Shown here one piece after another: positions 13,905 to 19,786 of a DNA stretch of 19,786 nt. This DNA is from JAIPEK01 sp041685935 (lineage in GTDB: Bacteria; Desulfobacterota; Desulfobacteria; Desulfobacterales; Desulfobacteraceae): assembly GCA_041685935.1 (NCBI GenBank), contig JAWLES010000030.1:1-19786 (forward strand), in the 5' to 3' direction. The translations under genes and the position numbers were made by a program. Numbering within the stretch: the first letter of the stretch is position 1; each line of letters begins with the position of its first letter. The notes under the pieces are model-generated. The model did not search any database and was not told the origin of the DNA. It was given only the letters and a program-made list of their open reading frames with translations.

Positions 13905-14941
13905 TGTTCTTTCCGGCAGTTTCGTTTTTTCGTTTTTGCACTGTATAATCTTTCGTCAGCCTTCTTCAGGAGCCCCTGGGCTGAATCAGCGATCTTTTCC
14001 ATGAATGATGCGCATCCGTGACTGGTTTTAACAAAAATTTCCGATGGTTGTCCGTCCATGATTATGGGGTAAAGGGAAAGATACTCGTTCACACGGGCCA
14101 TGAATTGTTCCGCCCTGCTTTTACCGGTGGACGGCAGAATAATGACAAACTCATCCCCTGCAAACCGGGCCACGATATCCGAATCCCTTTTCAGCTTGAG
14201 AAGTGTGTCAGCTGTATACTTTAGTGCTCTGTCCCCCATGTCGTGGCCGTGGGCATCATTTATCGACTTAAAGTCATCCAGATCAAGAAAAATAACGCTC
14301 AGGTCAGTACCGTAGCGGGCTGACCTTTTGTATTCCCTGTTGAGAATTTTTTCCATCACTCCCCTGTTGAGAAGTCCGGTTAAAGGGTCATGAAAGGCCA
14401 GGTACCGCAAACGCTCATGAGCAGTGACATTAGAGAGGCAAAGGGACAGTTTCAGCGCAAGGTGTTCGAGCAATGTGGTGTCAATGCCCGGCTCAAACCG
14501 TTTAGGATTTGAATCTCCCTGGTTGAGACTCCCTACTATCCGCCCGTCCAGGGAGAGAGGAGCAATTGCGATGGACCCCGGCTGAAAGGGAATTCGATCA
14601 GGGTAAAGATCGCTGAACCGGTCCAGCTGTTCATTCGCCAGAATAGGTCTGAGGCTGCCGGCTATCAGGCTTTGAAACCGATTGCCGGAGACGAATTTGG
14701 TCTGGGTCCGGAGGACATCCGAGTTTTCAATGGCTTTCATGTATTCTGAAATCGGGCTTTCGTCCACAATGGAGAGCCATACAAGCGGTATGTCGAATTT
14801 GCCGCTGATTTCGGACAAAAGCTTTTCACAAAGATCCTTGAAGTTCAATATGGAGAGGATGCTCGCCTCGATCTCCCTGAATTTCCCTGCGATTTCCTCG
14901 TTGTGCTTGAGTGTGTTAAAAAGGGATTCCGAGATATACAT
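13892..14941 (-). CDS. DUF484/GAF-like and GGDEF domain protein, putative diguanylate cyclase
   Basis: A 349-residue soluble protein. Residues about 15-170 resemble the DUF484 family, a GAF-like fold (LIAGSLRPILANE, and QPGSIAIAPLSLDGRIVGSLN), and would act as a sensory or dimerising module. Residues about 175-340 form a GGDEF domain beginning HDPLTGLLNR. The signature is AGDEF (261-265), with Ala for the first Gly, a variant found in some active cyclases. The catalytic DEF is intact, and RDSD (252-255) matches the RxxD inhibitory site for c-di-GMP at the right distance. There is no EAL domain, signal peptide or clear membrane segment. It starts 26 bases after moaA and is the last gene of the fmdB-hemC unit. 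Diguanylate cyclase activity is inferred. Confidence 0.9.
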   Translation of the reverse strand: MYISESLFNTLKHNEEIAGKFREIEASILSILNFKDLCEKLLSEISGKFDIPLVWLSIVDESPISEYMKAIENSDVLRTQTKFVSGNRFQSLIAGSLRPILANEQLDRFSDLYPDRIPFQPGSIAIAPLSLDGRIVGSLNQGDSNPKRFEPGIDTTLLEHLALKLSLCLSNVTAHERLRYLAFHDPLTGLLNRGVMEKILNREYKRSARYGTDLSVIFLDLDDFKSINDAHGHDMGDRALKYTADTLLKLKRDSDIVARFAGDEFVIILPSTGKSRAEQFMARVNEYLSLYPIIMDGQPSEIFVKTSHGCASFMEKIADSAQGLLKKADERLYSAKTKKRNCRKEQRPD

Positions 14942-14967
14942 AATATACCTTAAACCTTAATTTTACC

Positions 14968-15954
14968 TTATCCGCCGATTGAAGTCATCCTGCCGGGCAC
15001 TGAGCTGCCCCCAGTATTCATAAGACTTTGAGTGGACCGTTTGCTTTTAATGGTTTCAGCAACAAGCTGTTTAAGTTTTGACGAGGAGGCTCCGCTGCGA
15101 AGCGGGGTGAGAATGTCGGTCTCTGCATCATTCAAAAGACAGGGGCGCAGTCCTCCTGTTGCAACGAGTCTGATCCGGTTGCACCGGTCACAGAAATGGC
15201 AGCTTACAGGGGTGATGAAACCGATTTCCCCCTTTGCCCCTCTGAGCCTGAACCTTTTTGCAGGGCCGTCATTGCCGGAGTGCTCCACGGGTATGAGCTC
15301 TCCGAAACGTTCACTGATAATGTTTTTCACTTCAGGTGTCAGGATTTGCTGATCCAGGCTGATCGAGGTGCTTCCGATGGGCATGTATTCGATAAAGCGG
15401 ACGTGAAAGGGGAATTTGACTGAAAGTTCAGCCAAATCCTCGATTTCATCATCATTAATCCCTCTTAAAAGCACCGTGTTAATCTTCACAGGGGCCATTC
15501 CGATATCAGAGGCTGTGTGGATATTCCGCAGGACGGTATCAAACCGGTCCTGGCCGGTGATGAAGCGGAATTTTTCACTTTTCAGTGTGTCAAGGCTGAA
15601 ATTTAAACGCTTGATCCCCATTTCATAAAGTCTTTTCAGTTTGTCAGGGTCTAAGAGGGAACCGTTGGTTGTAACTGATATATCCGTGAGTTCGGGCAGT
15701 TGGCAGAGATTCCGGAGAAATTCCAGAATCCCTTTTCTCACAAAAGGCTCACCCCCTGTTACCCTCGCTTTTGTGACTCCGAGTTCAATGCAGGTTTTCA
15801 CCACTTTGAGAATCTCTTCATAAGTGGCCACATCATGATGGGATACAAGATCGGTTCCGTCTTTGGGGGTGCAGTACCTGCATCGAAAATTGCAGCGATC
15901 GGTTATGGAAATCCTCAAATAGGTGACAGTGCCGGGAAGATCAGGATCATTCAT
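14968..15954 (-). CDS. moaA: GTP 3',8-cyclase MoaA (molybdenum cofactor biosynthesis)
   Basis: MoaA is a radical SAM enzyme that converts GTP to 3',8-cyclo-7,8-dihydro-GTP, the first step to molybdopterin. The 328 residues carry the SAM-cluster motif CNFRCRYC (C21, C25, C28), TGGEP (66-70), the second Fe-S cluster at C255, C258 and C272 (FCDRCNRIRL, then RPCLL), and the invariant C-terminal Gly-Gly (327-328). All catalytic features look intact. Its ATG overlaps the cobA/hemD stop as ATGA, so the two are probably translationally coupled. moaA beside tetrapyrrole genes suggests supply to molybdenum and siroheme enzymes. No other moa/moe gene is in the window. Confidence 0.96.
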   Translation of the reverse strand: MNDPDLPGTVTYLRISITDRCNFRCRYCTPKDGTDLVSHHDVATYEEILKVVKTCIELGVTKARVTGGEPFVRKGILEFLRNLCQLPELTDISVTTNGSLLDPDKLKRLYEMGIKRLNFSLDTLKSEKFRFITGQDRFDTVLRNIHTASDIGMAPVKINTVLLRGINDDEIEDLAELSVKFPFHVRFIEYMPIGSTSISLDQQILTPEVKNIISERFGELIPVEHSGNDGPAKRFRLRGAKGEIGFITPVSCHFCDRCNRIRLVATGGLRPCLLNDAETDILTPLRSGASSSKLKQLVAETIKSKRSTQSLMNTGGSSVPGRMTSIGG

Positions 15955-17489
15955 TGCGTCTGCTGCTGTTTGTAAAAATTTAAAACAGCCTCCACCAGTC
16001 CGTCAATGGTATACGTCCGGGCTGATACGTCAGGGGTTATACCGAGATCCGCAGCAGTTTGTGCGGTGATAGGGCCGATGCACGCGGTTGAAATGTTTTT
16101 CATGGATTCACGCATACCAGAGTCGGAAAACAGGGAGACGAAATTCTTCACAGTGGATGAGCTGGTAAAGGTAACCATATCTATTTCGGAGTTTTCAAGG
16201 GATTTGCTGAATATTTCCTTTGACTGTTCATCCAGGGTTGTTACATAAGCGGTGACTTCATCAACAACCGCTCCCATTTTATCTAGTTCTTCCGGCAGAA
16301 CGGTTCTGGCTTCCATGGCCCGGGGCAGAAGGATGTGTTTGTCTTTAACGCCTTGATCGGCAAAAGCCTCCACAACCGATTCCGCCTGGTACGTTTCAGG
16401 CAGGATGTCTGAAATAATACCGAATTGAGTGAGTTTATCCCTTGTTGCCGGTCCTATGCAGGCGAATTTCAGATGTCCGAGGGTCCTGACATCCTTCCCG
16501 AGATTGAAAAGAGTTTCAAAAAAGAACGCTACTCCGTTGACACTTGTAAATACAACCCACTGATAGGTGTCTATATCCTTAACCGCGTTTTCAAGCTGGG
16601 AGTTGTCAAAAGGGGGATTGATCTTGATGGCTGGAATTTCAATGCATTCTGCGCCAAGCCTGGAGAGTTTTTCCACAAGATCGCTTGCCTGAGCCCTTGC
16701 CCTGGTTACCACGATTTTTCTGCCGAGAAGCGGTAGATGGTCAAACCAGCTCAACTCCTCCCGCAACGAGACTACCTCCCCGACCACGATAATGGCAGGT
16801 GGTTTCAGTCCGCAATTTTCAACCTTTTCGACAATATCGGAAAGCGTGCCTGTGACGGTTTGCTGTGCCGGGGTTGTGCCCCATCTCACAAGAGCGACAG
16901 GCGTGGACGGGTTACGTCCATGCTTGACCAGATTGGCAGCAATGCTGGAAAGATTTTTTACTCCCATCAGGAAGACAAGAGTGCTTCCTCCTTTGGCAAG
17001 ACACTCCCAGTTTATGCTTGTTTCAGCCTTGGTCGGGTCTTCATGGCCGGTAACAAAGGAAACCGAGGAGGCATGGTCCCGGTGGGTCAGGGGAATTCCA
17101 GCATATGCAGGCGCGGCTATGGCGGAAGTCACGCCGGGAACGATTTCGAACGGGATTCCGTTTTTCACAAGAACCTGGGCTTCTTCACCGCCCCGTCCGA
17201 AAATAAAAGGGTCTCCTCCTTTCAGGCGGGCCACCTTCAGCCCCTGAAGTGCTTTTTCAACAATCAGTGAATTGATTTCATCCTGGGTCAGGGTATGATC
17301 CCCCCCCTTTTTTCCGGCGTAGATGAGTTCAGCATCGGTATCCGTGTGTTTCAGCAGTGAAGATGATGCAAGATAGTCATACACCACAACGTCGGCGGCT
17401 TTTATACATTCAAGGGCTTTAAGCGTCAGCAGTTTCGGATCACCGGGCCCTGCACCGATCAGGGATACCTTTTTACGGTATTCAGTCAT
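15951..17489 (-). CDS. cobA-hemD: Fused uroporphyrinogen-III C-methyltransferase / uroporphyrinogen-III synthase
   Basis: A 512-residue bifunctional protein. Residues 1-245 are the SUMT domain, which methylates uroporphyrinogen III at C2 and C7 to precorrin-2 using S-adenosylmethionine. Its motifs are GAGPGDP (12-18), KGGDPFIFGRGGEE (90-103) and PGVTSAIAAPAYAGIPLTHR (118-137). Residues about 253-505 are the HemD synthase domain, opening LLGRKIVVTRARAQ, with VVFTSVNGV and VTFTSSSTVKNF as family-like stretches. The chosen start gives the family N-terminus. A longer in-frame start at 17573 lies inside hemC and adds unrelated residues. The ATG overlaps the hemC stop by 8 bases, consistent with coupling. 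The product would feed siroheme, heme or cobalamin pathways. There is no CysG-type dehydrogenase/ferrochelatase domain. Confidence 0.95.
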   Translation of the reverse strand: MTEYRKKVSLIGAGPGDPKLLTLKALECIKAADVVVYDYLASSSLLKHTDTDAELIYAGKKGGDHTLTQDEINSLIVEKALQGLKVARLKGGDPFIFGRGGEEAQVLVKNGIPFEIVPGVTSAIAAPAYAGIPLTHRDHASSVSFVTGHEDPTKAETSINWECLAKGGSTLVFLMGVKNLSSIAANLVKHGRNPSTPVALVRWGTTPAQQTVTGTLSDIVEKVENCGLKPPAIIVVGEVVSLREELSWFDHLPLLGRKIVVTRARAQASDLVEKLSRLGAECIEIPAIKINPPFDNSQLENAVKDIDTYQWVVFTSVNGVAFFFETLFNLGKDVRTLGHLKFACIGPATRDKLTQFGIISDILPETYQAESVVEAFADQGVKDKHILLPRAMEARTVLPEELDKMGAVVDEVTAYVTTLDEQSKEIFSKSLENSEIDMVTFTSSSTVKNFVSLFSDSGMRESMKNISTACIGPITAQTAADLGITPDVSARTYTIDGLVEAVLNFYKQQQTQ

Positions 17490-18414
17490 TTGAACTAATA
17501 TTCTCCAGTATGGTTTTGGCTCCCTTGTCAAGGAGCAGGTCGGCCAGTTCGATTCCGGCGGTCCTGGTCTCATCAGGTCCGGATTCCACGGATTCTTTTA
17601 TGACGGTCTTCCCGTCTTCTGACGAGACAATGCCGGTGAATCGGATGGACTGTTCACTAATGATTCTGCCGAAACAGCCCACCGGTACATGGCAGCTTCC
17701 TTCAATCTGTTGAAGAAACGCACGTTCTCCGGTCACGCATTTTTCCGTATCAGGATGATTCAGCTTTTCCATCATCGAATTGATGAAATTGTCGTTTTCC
17801 CGGGTTTCAATGCACAGGGCACCCTGGCCGGCAGCAGGAACCATTGTTTCCTCTGGCAGGTATTCGGTGATGACATGCTCCATTTCAAGCCTTATCAAGC
17901 CGGCGGCAGCCAGCAGAATGGCGTTGAATTCACCTGAATCGAGCTTCCCGAGCCTTGTATCCAGGTTTCCTCTTATGGATTGTATGGTAAGATCCGGCCG
18001 TGCATGTTTCAGCTGTGATGACCTTCGGAGGCTGCTGGTCCCGACGATCGAACCTGGCGTAAGCTCTGCAAGTTTTTGCCCGCTGCCGGATACGACAGCG
18101 TCAAAAGGGTTCTCTCTTACAGGGATCGCTCCTATAATAAGGCCTCCAGGCAGACTGCCGGGCATATCTTTCATGCTGTGGACGGCCAGGTCAATTTCCC
18201 TGTCAAGAAGGGCTTGTTCGATTTCCTTTACAAACAGGCCTTTCCCTCCGACCATCGAAAGCGGCCGGTCCACAACCCTGTCTCCCATGGTTTTGATGGG
18301 CAGTATCACCGGGGCGACTTCAGGAAAAAAGGCCTCTATCCGCGATTTAACCCATTCAGCTTGCCACAGGGCGAGTTTGCTGCCCCGGGTTCCGATTTTG
18401 ATTTGTACCTTCAT
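17482..18414 (-). CDS. hemC: Porphobilinogen deaminase (hydroxymethylbilane synthase)
   Basis: HemC joins four porphobilinogen units into hydroxymethylbilane, the substrate of the HemD domain encoded next. The 310-residue form begins MKVQIKIGTRGSKLALWQAE. Key features are the catalytic Asp83 in HSMKDMP, TSSLRRSSQL, and the dipyrromethane cofactor cysteine C241 in EGSCHVPVGCF. The start is set by the family N-terminus and an AGGA eight bases upstream. An ATG at 18423 would add three residues and overlap the fmdB stop as ATGA. The longer frame reaching 18576 lies in fmdB coding sequence and is not family-like. A perfect inverted repeat just upstream may fold over the ribosome-binding site. Confidence 0.96.
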   Translation of the reverse strand: MKVQIKIGTRGSKLALWQAEWVKSRIEAFFPEVAPVILPIKTMGDRVVDRPLSMVGGKGLFVKEIEQALLDREIDLAVHSMKDMPGSLPGGLIIGAIPVRENPFDAVVSGSGQKLAELTPGSIVGTSSLRRSSQLKHARPDLTIQSIRGNLDTRLGKLDSGEFNAILLAAAGLIRLEMEHVITEYLPEETMVPAAGQGALCIETRENDNFINSMMEKLNHPDTEKCVTGERAFLQQIEGSCHVPVGCFGRIISEQSIRFTGIVSSEDGKTVIKESVESGPDETRTAGIELADLLLDKGAKTILENISSND

Positions 18415-18419
18415 CTGCA

Positions 18420-18653
18420 TCATCCTGTTCCGCAGGATGCGCAGCTTCCTGCGGAACAGCTGCCGCATGCGGATGAGGCGCTGGAAACGGCAGGTTCGCC
18501 GGGGGATGAAGAGTTGGAAACGAATCCGCACGCCGATAAGAGCCTTGAAAGTTCGGTGCTCTTGCAGGCAGGGCATGCAGGGGTTTCATTTTTAAGGACC
18601 AGAGTCTCAAAGCTGTTGCTGCAGTTGTTACATCTGTATTCGTATATCGGCAT
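18420..18653 (-). CDS. FmdB-family zinc-ribbon protein
   Basis: A 77-residue protein of the FmdB/CxxC-CxxC family, often annotated as a putative regulatory protein; its biochemical role is generally unknown. It opens MPIYEYRCNNCSNSFETLVL and has zinc-ribbon cysteine pairs C8/C11 and C27/C30, with a further C42. After a serine-rich linker it ends in a second cysteine pattern, C63-x2-C66-x4-C71-x2-C74 (ACGSCSAGSCASCG). The start at 18653 has GAGAGGAAAA upstream; a TTG at 18665 would add only four residues. It is the first gene of the hemC/cobA-hemD/moaA unit, ending at or just before hemC. A redox or metal-sensing role is speculative. Confidence 0.88.
   Translation of the reverse strand: MPIYEYRCNNCSNSFETLVLKNETPACPACKSTELSRLLSACGFVSNSSSPGEPAVSSASSACGSCSAGSCASCGTG
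18425..18459 (-). promoter_or_regulatory. Perfect 13-bp inverted repeat at the fmdB/hemC junction
   Basis: CTGTTCCGCAGGA (18425-18437) and TCCTGCGGAACAG (18447-18459) are exact reverse complements around a 9-base loop. In the minus-strand mRNA this hairpin forms in the last codons of fmdB. Its 3' arm ends with ACAG, directly joined to the GA that completes AGGA, the likely hemC ribosome-binding site, and the fmdB stop (18422-18420) lies two bases beyond. No T-run follows, so it is not a simple terminator. The hairpin could tie hemC initiation to fmdB translation. That function is inference; the repeat itself is read directly. Confidence 0.6.
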
Positions 18654-18701
18654 TTTTCCTCTCAAGCAGTTCCATTCTTAGTATTGGATTACAAACATAC
18701 T

Positions 18702-18730
18702 ATACTACTATTCCGCTGCCATTTTTGCAA
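18702..18730 (-). promoter_or_regulatory. Putative sigma70-type promoter for the fmdB-hemC-cobA/hemD-moaA-GGDEF unit
   Basis: On the minus strand TTGCAA (18730-18725, four of six consensus bases) and TAGTAT (18707-18702, five of six) are separated by 17 bases, the ideal spacing. This would put the transcript start near 18695, giving a leader of about 40 bases before the fmdB start. It lies in the 212-base gap 18654-18865 and points in the right direction. Prediction is by pattern only. Confidence 0.5.
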
Positions 18731-18803
18731 GATTCAATTCTTTTGTTTTGCAGCCAGGCCGGAAAGATTCCATAAGTAGGTCGCCGCGGAAAGTGTTAAC
18801 GAC

Positions 18804-18844
18804 AAAAAGCCTGCGGAGGAAATAAATTCAGCCGCAGGCTTTTT
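18804..18844. terminator. Symmetrical intrinsic terminator after the chemotaxis gene
   Basis: AAAAAGCCTGCGG (18804-18816) and its exact reverse complement (18832-18844) surround a 15-base loop. The run of A on one side and T on the other allows function in both directions. On the minus strand it lies 21 bases after the chemotaxis receptor stop at 18866, so its main role is to end that transcript and insulate the downstream fmdB promoter. Nothing else is recognisable in the rest of the 18654-18865 gap apart from the promoter. Confidence 0.9.
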
Positions 18845-18865
18845 TTACAGGAATGCCTTTGAGAA

Positions 18866-19786
18866 TCATACTTTGAACTGTCGTACCAGCCCGTTTATTT
18901 TTTCAGCCATTTCAGAAAGATCCTGGGCCTCCTCGTTCACTCTGCCGCTGCCTGCAGCAATTTGTTCCAGCGCACCTGTGATTTCGGAGATGTCGCTGCT
19001 GATGCTGGAAACCATTTCAGCGCTCTTGTTGATGCTTTCACTGATTTCACTGGTTCCTGAAGAAGCCTGCTCAATTTTCGAGGATATTTCCTGGGTGGTA
19101 GCGGTTTGCTCTTCCACGGCAGAGGCTATGGTGGTAACGGTTTCATTGACTGTTGTGTTGATCCCGGCGACCTTTTTTATGCCGGATACCGCCAGGTCGG
19201 TGCTCTCCTGCATGTTGCTGATTTTCTCTTTGATCTCGGAAGTGGATTCTGCAGTCTTCTGGGCAAGCTCCTTGATTTCGTTTGCCACAACGGCGAATCC
19301 TTTGCCCGCCTCTCCGGCCCGTGCGGCTTCAATGGTGGCGTTAAGCGCAAGCAGGCTCGTCTGTTCGGAAATGTCCGAGATTACACTGGTTACGTTTCCG
19401 ATATCCCTGGATGCTTCCCCGAGTTCATCCACCAGCTTGGATGCCTTTTCCGCTTCATCAGCCGCCTGGGTGGTCATTGAGTTGGCATGATTGGTATTCT
19501 GGGAGATTTCATTTATGGTGGATGTCATTTCCTCGGTTGCTGCAGCAACGATGTTAAGGTTGCTGGAGGCCTCGTCGCTTGCATTGTTGACTGCCTCGAT
19601 GCTGGTTGCCATTGTTTCGGTGGAGGCGGCCACATCCTTGGACCTGCCTGAGGTTTTTTCAGTGTTTTCACTCATTTCAGCCGCCACTTTGAACATTTCC
19701 GATGACGAGGTGTTCAATCGGTCGGTACGATCGGTGATGTCCTTTATGATGTTGTGAATCTGTTCGATAAACCGGTTGAACCATCC
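18866..19786 (-). CDS. Methyl-accepting chemotaxis protein, C-terminal part (partial)
   Basis: 306 residues of a chemoreceptor whose 5' part lies beyond the window end. The first residues (GWFNRFIEQIHNIIKDI) look like the end of a HAMP domain. Next come the long alanine/serine/threonine/glutamate-rich coiled coil and the invariant hairpin tip, EQTSLLALNATIEAARAGEA followed by GKGFAVVANEIKELAQKTAE, which binds CheA and CheW. Methylation-type Glu/Gln-rich helices flank it. The C-terminus is short (NGLVRQFKV), with no CheR/CheB-docking pentapeptide of the NWETF type. A TTG at 19717 is internal, not the start. The ligand-binding part, and hence the stimulus, is not visible. Confidence 0.96.
   Translation of the reverse strand, partial: GWFNRFIEQIHNIIKDITDRTDRLNTSSSEMFKVAAEMSENTEKTSGRSKDVAASTETMATSIEAVNNASDEASSNLNIVAAATEEMTSTINEISQNTNHANSMTTQAADEAEKASKLVDELGEASRDIGNVTSVISDISEQTSLLALNATIEAARAGEAGKGFAVVANEIKELAQKTAESTSEIKEKISNMQESTDLAVSGIKKVAGINTTVNETVTTIASAVEEQTATTQEISSKIEQASSGTSEISESINKSAEMVSSISSDISEITGALEQIAAGSGRVNEEAQDLSEMAEKINGLVRQFKV

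Noticed and set aside
17490..17573. Longer cobA/hemD start at 17573
   Set aside because: It would overlap hemC by about 90 bases and adds residues unlike the SUMT family; the start at 17489 gives the standard N-terminus.
18415..18576. Longer hemC start at 18576
   Set aside because: The extra 54 residues are fmdB sequence read in another frame; the family N-terminus and ribosome-binding site point to 18414.
17780..18595. Long open frame (271 codons) on the + strand
   Set aside because: It lies antisense to hemC and fmdB, which are clearly recognised on the other strand, and its translation looks like low-complexity, Arg/Ser/Pro-rich shadow sequence.
1..19786. Search for a defence system, CRISPR array, prophage, insertion sequence or tRNA/rRNA gene
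   Set aside because: No repeat-spacer pattern, transposase, integrase, terminal inverted repeats or RNA gene was seen; every long coding frame is a known housekeeping or signalling family.

Overview
This window reads as chromosomal DNA of a Gram-negative anaerobe-like bacterium, most likely a Desulfobacterota (deltaproteobacterial) lineage. That placement is an inference from family-level resemblance: the gene order, the protein sequences, and a fused siroheme/uroporphyrinogen-III protein. No 16S gene is present to confirm it. No mobile element, CRISPR array, tRNA or rRNA gene was found.

Positions 1-13838 (+ strand) hold one almost uninterrupted translation/transcription supercluster: the 3' end of tuf, then rpsJ-rplC-rplD-rplW-rplB-rpsS-rplV-rpsC-rplP-rpmC-rpsQ (S10 operon order), rplN-rplX-rplE-rpsN-rpsH-rplF-rplR-rpsE-rpmD-rplO-secY (spc order), and infA-rpmJ-rpsM-rpsK-rpsD-rpoA-rplQ (alpha order). 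Gaps are short (usually under 50 bases), so it is probably transcribed as one or a few long units. The one large gap is the 99-base rplC-rplD spacer, which can fold into a hairpin. adk and map, often found between secY and infA, are absent. A hairpin terminator just after rplQ closes the cluster.

Positions 13892-18653 (- strand, convergent with the cluster) hold a compact five-gene unit, in transcription order: an FmdB-type zinc-ribbon protein, hemC, a cobA/hemD fusion, moaA and a DUF484-GGDEF protein. hemC/cobA-hemD and cobA-hemD/moaA overlap by a few bases, and fmdB/hemC abut or overlap depending on the hemC start. hemC and cobA/hemD take porphobilinogen to uroporphyrinogen III and on to precorrin-2, the branch point to siroheme, heme and cobalamin. 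moaA starts molybdopterin synthesis from GTP. The unit therefore looks like a cofactor-supply operon with a putative cyclic-di-GMP gene at its end. A likely sigma70-type promoter lies upstream of fmdB, and a perfect 13-bp inverted repeat sits at the fmdB/hemC junction beside the hemC ribosome-binding site.

Positions 18866-19786 (- strand) hold the C-terminal signalling part of a methyl-accepting chemotaxis protein, cut by the window end, followed by a strong symmetrical terminator.

Most of the window is ordinary core genome. I did not find a clearly new biological system. The points most worth checking are two candidate mRNA structures (rplC-rplD spacer, fmdB/hemC junction), the restriction of TTG start codons to small-subunit protein genes, unusual residues in L2, and the cofactor/GGDEF operon.
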